From contig JAEZDL010000163.1 of NCBI GenBank assembly GCA_023418095.1, positions 1-7,635 on the forward strand: 7,635 bases of DNA, given 5' to 3'. Origin of the DNA: Bacteroidota bacterium. GTDB taxonomy: Bacteria > Bacteroidota > Bacteroidia > Flavobacteriales_F > PHOS-HE28. The position numbers and the translations under genes were made by a program. The notes under the pieces were generated by a model. That model was not told where the DNA came from. It did no database searches and saw nothing but the letters and a program-made list of their open reading frames with translations. Numbering within the stretch: position 1 is the first letter of the stretch; the number at the start of each line of letters is the position of its first letter. Shown here piece after piece: positions 1 through 5,553 of this stretch.

Positions 1-287
1 TGAACCACCCGAACAAGATCACGCAGGAAGATCTGAAAGGCTGGGTGCAGGAGCGCGGCCTCTACTTCGCGGAGGAATTCGAGCCGGCGTATAGACCCGT
101 GTTCAGCTGGAGCGATCCCGGCGAAGATCCGCTCAAAGGCGCGTTGATCAGCATGGATCATGGCAAAGGCCGGTTCATCTACACTGGCATCAGTTTCTTC
201 CGCGAATTGCCAGCGGGCGTGCCTGGCGCATACCGGCTTTTCGCGAACCTGATCGCACCACGCGAGAACGGCGCGAAGAGCGAATAG
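1..287 (+). CDS. PIG-L/LmbE-family deacetylase, C-terminal end (5' truncated by window)
   Basis: The frame starting at position 3 is open from the window edge to the TAG at 285-287, so the GTG at 45 is an internal codon and not a start. About 94 residues are visible. The tail carries GWVQERGLYF, then HGKGRFIYTGISFFRELPAG and VPGAYRLFANLI. I recognise this as the C-terminal end of the long (around 800 residue) Bacteroidota proteins that begin with a GlcNAc-PI de-N-acetylase (LmbE/PIG-L) domain and end in a ThuA/glutamine-amidotransferase-like domain. The catalytic zinc-binding domain would lie upstream, outside the window, so no active-site residue can be checked. The family hydrolyses N-acetyl groups from sugar conjugates; the substrate here is unknown. 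The assignment rests on recalled similarity of the tail alone. There is no classical terminator; a structured element follows 13 bases after the stop. Confidence 0.72.
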   Translation, partial: NHPNKITQEDLKGWVQERGLYFAEEFEPAYRPVFSWSDPGEDPLKGALISMDHGKGRFIYTGISFFRELPAGVPGAYRLFANLIAPRENGAKSE

Positions 288-300
288 TTGATCGGCGGAG

Positions 301-402
301 TTTGGGCGTGCCGGCGCTCAAAGCAGCGCCGTCGGGCCAATGCTGCAAGTCCTCAGCCGTCAAAAGCACGGCTTCCGGGCTTTCCGCGAATGTCCCTCAC
401 GC
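301..402 (-). ncRNA. Candidate structured RNA element, minus strand
   Basis: Read on the minus strand, the element opens with GCGTGAGGGA, has AAGCCCGGA in the middle and GGCCCGAC near the end, and closes with GGCACGCCCA. The outer bases pair: GCGTG (398-402) with CACGC (306-310). Inside are a perfect 7-bp hairpin (312-318 with 325-331, 6-base loop) and a 6-bp hairpin (355-360 with 368-373, 7-base loop). I have seen this order of motifs in non-coding elements scattered between genes in Bacteroidota; it may belong to a described family such as Flavo-1, but I cannot confirm that from sequence alone. It lies tail-to-tail with the deacetylase gene, 13 bases from its stop, so the 312-331 hairpin might also serve as a weak terminator for that gene. 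No T-tract follows on the plus strand. Confidence 0.45.
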
Positions 403-415
403 AACATCTCGTAAT

Positions 416-482
416 GTCATTCCGGACGTGATATGTTGTTGTCATTCCGGGCTTGTCAGGCTGAGCACGCCGAAGCCCGGAA
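416..482. repeat. Short intergenic repeat with 10-bp hairpin (TTCCGGGCTT)
   Basis: TTCCGGGCTT occurs at 445-454 and its perfect inverse at 473-482, giving a 10-bp stem with an 18-base loop. A further direct copy of TTCCGGGCTT lies at 373-382, and the decamer GTCATTCCGG occurs at 416-425 and 441-450. The arrangement resembles the REP-like GTCATTCCGGGCTT repeats found between genes in many bacteria. It is more likely a passive or mobile palindromic repeat than a terminator, since no T-tract follows. Copy number in the genome is unknown. Confidence 0.5.
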
Positions 483-674
483 ACGCGGGGCCGTCAACAG
501 ATCATCGATCGAAGACAAAAGTTCTTGGATCAAGACGAAAGCTGCGTAAGCGGCGCAGCTGGAAAACCCGCAAGCGACCGCAGGGAGTGCGGCTTTGAAA
601 GCGAAGACGCGACCTGAGAGGAATTCGCCCAAACAACAGCACGATCGCACTTTCTTCACTCACGGCGATCCAGC

Positions 675-682
675 TAACTTCG
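675..682 (+). promoter_or_regulatory. Weak -7-like promoter element before the aminotransferase
   Basis: TAACTTCG matches the Bacteroidota -7 consensus TAnnTTTG at all but one fixed position and lies 19 bases before the ATG at 702. No TTG-type -33 element sits at the usual distance upstream, so this is only a candidate. Confidence 0.22.
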
Positions 683-701
683 GCGCACAGCAACATCTAC
701 A

Positions 702-1988
702 ATGAATACGATCGGAACGGCGCTGCAACCGTTGTTGGTCTCTGAAATGGCCGAGCACTTGATCGGATCGGAGATCATTCGCATCGGTGGCGAGATCAAT
801 GCACGGATCGCGCAGGGCGAGAAGATCCACAACCTTACGATCGGCGATTTCGATCCGAAGATCTTTCCGTTGCCGGAGAAGTATCGCGATATGATCCGCG
901 AGGCTTATCTCGAAGGCCACAGCAATTATCCGCCTGCGAACGGAACGCTCGATCTGCGAAAGGCGATCAGCACGTACATCGATCGGAAACGATCGCTTTC
1001 GTTCACTGCCGATGAGATCCTTGTTGCCGGTGGCGCGCGGCCGTTGATCTACGCGACCTTCAAAGCGATCGTTGATCCCGGTGAAAAAGTGGTGTACCCT
1101 GTGCCCTCGTGGAACAACAACCATTACAGCTACCTGCACAGCGCGGAGAAGATCGAAGTTTGTGCAACGCCCGAGAACAGATTTCTTCCGACCGCCGCTG
1201 ATCTGCGTCCGCACATTTCGGGCGCTTCGTTGTTGGCGTTGTGTTCGCCATTGAATCCGACAGGAACATCCTTCACGGCCGATCAACTGGCAGAGATCTG
1301 CGATCTGGTGTTGGAGGAAAATGCGCGACGCACCGATCGAAAACCGCTTTATGTGATGTACGATCAGATCTACCAGGAATTGGTGCTTGGTGACACGCAG
1401 CACGTGGATCCGATCTTGTTGCGTCCGGGGATGCGACCGTACACGATCTACATCGACGGCATCTCGAAATCGCTTGCGGCAACTGGCGTTCGCGTTGGGT
1501 GGGCATTCGGACCTTCAGTGATCATCGATAAGATGAAGTCGATCCTCGGCCACATCGGGGCGTGGGCACCGAAACCGGAGCAGGTGGCCACCGGGCGATT
1601 CCTCAATGATCCTGCATTCGATAAATCCGTCGCGAAGCACCGATCGATGATCACGGAACGTGTGAACGCATACTACAAAGGCTTCATACAACTGCGATCG
1701 GAAGGTCTTCCCGTGGATGCGATCCCGGCGCAAGGCGCGATGTACCTCACGGTGCGGATCGGCGTGATCGGCAAAAGAACGAGTGAAGGAAAAGTGCTTC
1801 GTGATGCTGCGGATGTCACTTATTACCTGATCGAGAAAGCGGGTGTTGGGATCGTTCCGTTCTTCGCTTTCGGTACTGCGAATGACAGTGATTGGTTCCG
1901 TGTTTCCGTTGGAACGACGCGGATGGAGGATGTGGAAATGGTGATCGATGGATTGCGCGGTGCGATCGGAGAATTGCAGAAAATGTAG
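702..1988 (+). CDS. Pyridoxal-phosphate-dependent aminotransferase (class I/II)
   Basis: This 428-residue cytoplasmic enzyme belongs to fold-type I aminotransferases, which move an amino group between an amino acid and a 2-oxo acid through a PLP-lysine Schiff base. The usual landmarks are in order: the substrate-loop region SNYPPANGTLDLR (74-86), the cofactor region AGGARPL (109-115), NPTG (185-188), D221 and Y224 which contact the PLP ring nitrogen and oxygen, the Schiff-base lysine K256 in GISKS, R264 which binds the phosphate, and the carboxylate-binding arginine R400 in RVSVG. The length is normal for the family. The N-terminus (SEIIRIGGEINARIAQGEKIHNL, about 23-45, followed by TIGDFDP) resembles a Bacteroidota subgroup usually annotated only as aminotransferase. 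The amino-acid substrate cannot be read from the sequence, so no symbol is given. The ATG start is preceded by no clear Shine-Dalgarno, normal for the phylum. The TAG stop lies inside the first unit of a 14-bp repeat array, so the repeat forms the last codons. Confidence 0.93.
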   Translation: MNTIGTALQPLLVSEMAEHLIGSEIIRIGGEINARIAQGEKIHNLTIGDFDPKIFPLPEKYRDMIREAYLEGHSNYPPANGTLDLRKAISTYIDRKRSLSFTADEILVAGGARPLIYATFKAIVDPGEKVVYPVPSWNNNHYSYLHSAEKIEVCATPENRFLPTAADLRPHISGASLLALCSPLNPTGTSFTADQLAEICDLVLEENARRTDRKPLYVMYDQIYQELVLGDTQHVDPILLRPGMRPYTIYIDGISKSLAATGVRVGWAFGPSVIIDKMKSILGHIGAWAPKPEQVATGRFLNDPAFDKSVAKHRSMITERVNAYYKGFIQLRSEGLPVDAIPAQGAMYLTVRIGVIGKRTSEGKVLRDAADVTYYLIEKAGVGIVPFFAFGTANDSDWFRVSVGTTRMEDVEMVIDGLRGAIGELQKM

Positions 1989-2023
1989 AATTCAGAATGT
2001 AGAATTAAGAATGTAGAACTGTC
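1982..2023 (+). repeat. Three tandem 14-bp units (AATGTAGAATTnAG), left boundary of cassette
   Basis: Units begin at 1982, 1996 and 2010: AATGTAGAATTCAG, AATGTAGAATTAAG and a degenerate third copy beginning AATGTAGAA. The period is exactly 14 bases. The AT-rich block contrasts sharply with the GC-rich surroundings. It overlaps the final codons and stop of the aminotransferase and ends just before the four-helix-bundle reading frame at 2028. Related units occur in inverted orientation at 2435-2462. Confidence 0.85.
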
Positions 2024-2027
2024 TGGA

Positions 2028-2395
2028 ATGGAAAGGAAGTATGATCTCGATGAGCGTTGCGTTTCTTTTGGCGCTGCGATCGTGCTTTATACGAATAGGA
2101 TGCCTCGTACCATGGCCGGGATCCATTTGGGAAAGCAACTTCTTCGTAGCGGCACCGCACCAGCTTTGCATTACGGAGAAGTACAAGGCGCGAATCCAAC
2201 GCGGACTTCATTCATAAGATGAAACTTGCCTTGAAGGAATTGCGTGAGTCGAGGAACAACTTACGCGTGCAAGCAAAAGCTGGAATGTTCGAACTTGGCA
2301 TGGAAAGCAATGCATGGCTTATGCAGGAATGCATCGAACTCGTGGCGATATTCGCCAAAAGTGTGAAAACAGCAGAAGCAAATCGAAAGAGATGA
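2028..2395 (+). pseudogene. Four-helix-bundle protein (23S rRNA intervening-sequence type), frameshifted
   Basis: Frame one runs from ATG 2028 through KYDLDERC, GIHLGKQLLRSGTAPALHYG and EVQGA, then would continue out of frame to a TGA at 2220-2222. From the GAA at 2192 the frame one base back continues the family pattern with ESNADFIHKMKLALKELRES, then ends in ECIELVAIFAKSVKTAEANR and a TGA at 2393-2395. Joined, the product is about 122 residues, the normal length for the four-helix-bundle family (S23/23S rRNA intervening sequence protein), and the family signature LRSGT..A..YGE.Q.AES..DFIHK is continuous only across the join. The simplest reading is loss of one base near 2190-2192 (GCG GAA becoming GCGAA). 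No slippery heptamer is present, so programmed frameshifting is unlikely; a sequencing or assembly error is possible. The molecular role of the family is poorly known. The gene fills the gap between its neighbours and is bracketed by 14-bp repeats. Confidence 0.85.
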
Positions 2396-2431
2396 CGCTG
2401 CCGTATGACCGCAGTACTCCGAAGTTGCGCC

Positions 2432-2464
2432 CTTCTACATTTTACATTCTTCATTCTAAATTCC
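2432..2464 (-). repeat. Two inverted 14-bp units, right boundary of cassette
   Basis: On the minus strand 2462-2449 reads AATTTAGAATGAAG and 2448-2435 reads AATGTAAAATGTAG, followed by AAG. These match the left-hand unit AATGTAGAATTAAG with two and three mismatches and keep the same 14-base period, but in opposite orientation. The block ends nine bases before the TTG start of the symporter, so it probably lies in that gene's leader or promoter region (TACATTTT at 2436-2443 is one base off the -7 consensus). Confidence 0.75.
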
Positions 2465-2472
2465 TTTAGGTC

Positions 2473-4170
2473 TTGCACGCGATCGATTGGTTCGTTCTTC
2501 TGGGCACACTCGGCCTGATCGTGGGGTACGGCGTGTGGCGTACACGCAATGCCAACACCAGCGAGATGTACCTGCGCGGTGGCAACGATAACCGCTGGTG
2601 GGGCGTAGGTTTGAGCGTGATGGCGACACAGGCGAGCGCGATCACTTTCCTGAGCACTCCGGGACAGGGATACCTGGACGGAATGCGCTTCGTGCAATTC
2701 TATTTCGGGCTGCCCCTCGCGATGCTTGTGATCGGCTTCGTCTTCATTCCGCTGTACTACAGATGGAAAGTGTACACGGCCTATGAGTTCATCGGTAAAC
2801 GATTCGACAAGCGCACCCGGTTGCTCACTGCAGGCCTTTTCCTTATCCAGCGAAGTCTTGCCGCAGGCATCACGATCTACGCGCCCAGCATCATCCTTAG
2901 CAAGATCCTGCATTGGCCGCTTTCATGGACGTGTGTGTTCATCGGAGGATTGGTGATCCTGTACACGACGACCGGTGGGGCACGTGCTGTGGGCGTAACG
3001 CACAAACATCAGATGGCGGTGATGTTCCTTGGGATCTTCACGGCGTTCGGTCTGTTGATCCATTATCTCGATGACTCGATCGGTTTCACTGGATCGTTGA
3101 TGCTGGCCGATGATCTCGGGAAGATGACGATCATTGACACAACGTGGGATCCAGCGGAACGCTACACGCTTTGGAGCGGATTGATCGGCGGTTTCTTCCT
3201 TCAACTTTCGTATTTCGGCACGGATCAGAGCCAGGTGCAACGTTACCTCAACGGACAAAGCATCCAGCAGGCACGCCAGGGTCTTTGGATGAACGGGATC
3301 CTGAAGATCCCGATGCAATTCTTCATCCTGCTCACCGGTGTTCTCGTCTATGTTTTCTATCTGTTCAATCCGGCACCGATCCACTGGAACGAAGCGAACC
3401 TCAATGAACTGCAGAAGTCACCGGCCGCGCCGGAACTGAGCGAGCTGGAGGAGATGCACATGGGGAATAGCCGCGTGCGGCAGGAGCGTACGATCGAATG
3501 GGTGGATGCGGTACGAAGCAATGATCCGATCGCGCGCGAGAATGCGCTCGAAGGATTGGGTGCGGCGCTGCAGGAAGAGAGGGAGATCCGGGAAGAGACC
3601 ACCGCATTGATCCGGAACGAATTGCCTGATCGCGAATCCAACGACAAGGATTACATTTTCGTTTCGTTCATCATGAACCACCTGCCGGTGGGGATCATCG
3701 GGTTGTTGCTTGCGATGATCTTCAGCGCAGGTATGAGCAGCACGTCAGCTGAATTGAGCGCATTGGCCACCACCAGCACCGTTGATGTGCTGAAACGCGA
3801 TCGCGATGACTCACAACAGGTGAAGATCACGAGATATGCCACCGCGTTCTTCGGCTTGCTCGCGCTTCTCTTCGCCGCTGTTTTCTCACTGTTCGATAAC
3901 CTGATCCAGGCTGTGAACATCCTCGGATCGCTGTTCTACGGAACCATTCTGGGGATCTTCCTTGTGGCCTTCTTCGTGAAGCGTGTGGAAGGAATGGCGG
4001 TCTTCATCGCGGCCTTGATCGCGCAGGCGATCATCCTCTACATCCATTTCTCGGAGATGGAGATCGCCTTCCTCTGGTACAACCTGATCGCTCCCGCGAT
4101 CGTGGTGGTGCTTTCCATGATCCTTCAGCTGATACTTCCCCCGCACCAAAAGGAGGAACAGCTTTCCTGA
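2473..4170 (+). CDS. Sodium:solute symporter (SSS/SLC5 family), TTG start
   Basis: This 565-residue inner-membrane protein uses the sodium gradient to import a small solute; the substrate cannot be deduced. I count about 13 membrane helices at roughly 4-21, 46-62, 73-94, 118-140, 150-168, 181-198, 236-252, 275-297, 397-422, 452-475, 478-502, 506-525 and 535-555, as in the LeuT-fold SSS family. Recognisable stretches are GLSVMATQASAITFLSTPGQ (46-65), GMRFVQFYFGLPLA (70-83) and FSAGMSSTSAELSALATTST (417-436), the last corresponding to the helix that supplies sodium ligands. Basic residues after helices 3 and 9 fit N-out, C-in topology. A charged, probably partly helical segment of about 95 residues (300-395) sits between helices 8 and 9 and should face the periplasm. 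The TTG start is chosen because an in-frame TAG lies at 2467-2469 and the next ATG (residue 32) would remove helix 1; the family normally begins M-x-x-x-DW. Confidence 0.93.
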   Translation: MHAIDWFVLLGTLGLIVGYGVWRTRNANTSEMYLRGGNDNRWWGVGLSVMATQASAITFLSTPGQGYLDGMRFVQFYFGLPLAMLVIGFVFIPLYYRWKVYTAYEFIGKRFDKRTRLLTAGLFLIQRSLAAGITIYAPSIILSKILHWPLSWTCVFIGGLVILYTTTGGARAVGVTHKHQMAVMFLGIFTAFGLLIHYLDDSIGFTGSLMLADDLGKMTIIDTTWDPAERYTLWSGLIGGFFLQLSYFGTDQSQVQRYLNGQSIQQARQGLWMNGILKIPMQFFILLTGVLVYVFYLFNPAPIHWNEANLNELQKSPAAPELSELEEMHMGNSRVRQERTIEWVDAVRSNDPIARENALEGLGAALQEEREIREETTALIRNELPDRESNDKDYIFVSFIMNHLPVGIIGLLLAMIFSAGMSSTSAELSALATTSTVDVLKRDRDDSQQVKITRYATAFFGLLALLFAAVFSLFDNLIQAVNILGSLFYGTILGIFLVAFFVKRVEGMAVFIAALIAQAIILYIHFSEMEIAFLWYNLIAPAIVVVLSMILQLILPPHQKEEQLS

Positions 4171-4186
4171 ACGCGACCGTCTCGAA

Positions 4187-4221
4187 AATGGAACAGCCGG
4201 CTTTTGGCCGGCTGTTCCATT
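4187..4221. terminator. Bidirectional rho-independent terminator
   Basis: A perfect 15-bp inverted repeat (4187-4201 with 4207-4221) with a 5-base TTTTG loop lies between the convergent symporter (ends 4170) and the secreted-protein gene (ends 4235). The A-run at 4185-4188 gives a short U-tail when read on the minus strand; the plus-strand tail is weaker (TGGATCATTT). It most likely serves both genes. Confidence 0.9.
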
Positions 4222-4234
4222 GGATCATTTGAAA

Positions 4235-5443
4235 TCAATGAATGACCACCTGCTCGACCGATCGGGCTTCTGCCGTTGATAGAACGATGTTGTACGTGCC
4301 GCTGGAGAGCTTGCCTTCCAGTTGCAGGGTCATCGTTGAGCCGATCACGCTTTCACTGGCAGTATGCACTTTGCGGCCGGTGAGATCGAAAATCTCAACG
4401 TTCACCGTCCCGGAAAGATCGTTCCCCTTCAACGTGAGGTTGCCGTTGGAAGGATTCGGGTAAACATCGAAGAAGTCCTGTGCAGCCATTTCCTCCATGC
4501 CGACCAGCGTGTTCGTGACGCAGATCTGGAAATCATGGCTGGCACTGTTCGGGCCCTGGCCCCAGTTGAAGATACGCAAGTAGTACGTGCCTGCCGTAAG
4601 GGATGGGATGTTCAACACTTCGTTCACCGGATCCGGGCCGGTCGGGAACGTTGTGTCCTCACAATCGATCGGTGTAAGGGAACCGCAGGTGCCCGAGAAG
4701 AGTTCGATCACCGCATCGAACGTGCCGATGCCAGTTACCTGAACAGAAGTGGCTTCGCCACTTGATGTGAACTGGTACCATACCTCGTGAGCTGTCGCTG
4801 AATTCGCTCCATCACATTCCACCGGAGCCATTTCCTCGGTCGCGAACGTTGTGGTTCCATCGGTCTGCACGCAATCCGATCCTACGGTGAGCACGATCGC
4901 ATCGGCACACATGTCGTTCACAGGTGCCGCTGGGCATGCCGTGGCCGCGCTTCCCGTACACGTGATCGCTGGAAAACCATTGTCCACAGCCTGGTTCGTG
5001 GATTCCCCGCAAGCGACGCCGGCCTCGCTCACCACGATCATGTACTGGCCGCTCTCTGAAGCGGTCCACGTAAGTGCGCAATTCGAGCCAGCATCCAGGC
5101 CGAACGCGTCGATGGTCCCGCTTGGGCTGACCACAGTGAAGGATACGGGCCAGGCAGTGCCGCCTACACCATTGCAGGCACTGAAGGTGTATTCTCCGCC
5201 CTGCTGGATATTCGTCATCGCATAGGCTTCGTCCGCCCAGATCTCGAAATCGGTGATCTCGTTCAAAGGACAACCGGTACCTGGATCGCACGGTGCGCCA
5301 TTGAAGAAATTGGTGAAGTCGTTCCAGCCGGTCGCCGGAACACCAGCTGCAAAAGTGGTGCATTGTGCGTAAGAGCCGGATGACAGCGACAGGGCTGCGC
5401 CCACCCCGAGAACGCGCAGTGTTGAAAGTAGGTTTCTATTCAT
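4235..5443 (-). CDS. Secreted protein with type IX secretion C-terminal sorting domain
   Basis: The 402-residue product starts with a Sec signal peptide (MNRNLLSTLR then a hydrophobic core; likely cleavage after SYA26). Residues 28-170 form a cysteine-rich beta module with EYTFSACNG (84-92), CALTW (122-126) and SGQYMIVVSE (131-140). After a linker with NDMCADA (176-182), residues 180-310 form a second beta module with VWYQF (221-225), FDAVIELFSGTCG (242-254) and AGTYYLRIFNWG (284-295), resembling pre-peptidase C-terminal (PPC) domains. Residues 320-402 are a Por/T9SS type-A sorting domain: VYPNPSNGNL (327-336), IFDLTGRKV (351-359) and SSGTYNIVLS (380-389). The family route is Sec export, outer-membrane passage by the type IX system, and removal of the tail with surface attachment or release. 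I count 14 cysteines after the signal peptide, an even number compatible with disulfides. No catalytic motif is visible, so a binding or adhesion role is only a guess. Its own promoter and terminator suggest it is transcribed alone. Confidence 0.9.
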   Translation of the reverse strand: MNRNLLSTLRVLGVGAALSLSSGSYAQCTTFAAGVPATGWNDFTNFFNGAPCDPGTGCPLNEITDFEIWADEAYAMTNIQQGGEYTFSACNGVGGTAWPVSFTVVSPSGTIDAFGLDAGSNCALTWTASESGQYMIVVSEAGVACGESTNQAVDNGFPAITCTGSAATACPAAPVNDMCADAIVLTVGSDCVQTDGTTTFATEEMAPVECDGANSATAHEVWYQFTSSGEATSVQVTGIGTFDAVIELFSGTCGSLTPIDCEDTTFPTGPDPVNEVLNIPSLTAGTYYLRIFNWGQGPNSASHDFQICVTNTLVGMEEMAAQDFFDVYPNPSNGNLTLKGNDLSGTVNVEIFDLTGRKVHTASESVIGSTMTLQLEGKLSSGTYNIVLSTAEARSVEQVVIH

Positions 5444-5457
5444 GGTTGATGGAAAGT

Positions 5458-5472
5458 TGGGCGGCCAATGTA
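5458..5472 (-). promoter_or_regulatory. Bacteroidota-type promoter (-7 element) of the secreted-protein gene
   Basis: On the minus strand the site reads TACATTGG followed by CCGCCCA, one fixed base off TAnnTTTG, ending 14 bases before the ATG. It agrees at 13 of 15 positions with the promoter motif of the neighbouring DUF2911 gene (6486-6500). No convincing -33 TTG is seen. Confidence 0.5.
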
Positions 5473-5509
5473 AGGATCACCCACTGAAGCTGGCGATATT
5501 GAACGCAAC

Positions 5510-5538
5510 AAAAAAAGCCCCCGTTCCAGGGGGCTTTT
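5510..5538 (-). terminator. Rho-independent terminator of the DUF2911 gene
   Basis: A perfect 10-bp stem (5513-5522 with 5529-5538, 6-base loop) is followed on the minus strand by an uninterrupted run of seven T (5516-5510, partly in the stem). It begins 15 bases after the stop codon of the DUF2911 gene, a textbook arrangement. Confidence 0.93.
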
Positions 5539-5553
5539 CTGCGATCGATCCGA

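Larger units (their letters stand above)
288..701. other. Intergenic region with structured element and short repeats
   Basis: This 414-base gap holds no convincing gene. Possible reading frames on either strand have low-complexity, basic or cysteine-rich translations with no recognisable domain. What is present: a structured minus-strand element (about 301-402), two copies of GTCATTCCGG (416-425, 441-450), a 10-bp hairpin at 445-482, a 7-bp hairpin at 540-560 (AGCTGCG / CGCAGCT) and a 5-bp hairpin at 578-592. The last ~100 bases before the aminotransferase start should contain its promoter. Confidence 0.7.

Noticed and set aside
302..598. Plus-strand open frame of 98 codons in the first intergenic gap
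   Set aside because: It starts at TTG, runs through the structured element and palindromic repeats, and its translation is basic and low in complexity with no domain.
456..659. Minus-strand open frame with a signal-peptide-like, cysteine-rich translation
   Set aside because: It overlaps the palindromic repeat, has overlapping alternatives in another frame, and shows no recognisable motif.
660..1403. Long minus-strand open frame of 247 codons opposite the aminotransferase
   Set aside because: It is antisense to a gene with all catalytic motifs intact; the long frame follows from the GATC-rich, GC-biased codon use of the sense strand.
1982..2023. Tandem 14-bp units as a CRISPR array
   Set aside because: The copies are directly adjacent with no unique spacers, and are far too short for CRISPR repeats.
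2187..2222. Programmed ribosomal frameshift in the four-helix-bundle gene
   Set aside because: There is no X-XXY-YYZ slippery heptamer or obvious stimulatory stem at the join, and the family is not known to use frameshifting.
2212..2913. Minus-strand open frame of 233 codons across the cassette and symporter start
   Set aside because: It is antisense to both the four-helix-bundle gene and the symporter, and its translation has no domain character.
4812..5363. Minus-strand frame of 183 codons inside the secreted-protein gene
   Set aside because: It lies on the same strand as a well-supported gene but in another frame, and is full of Arg and His with no motif.
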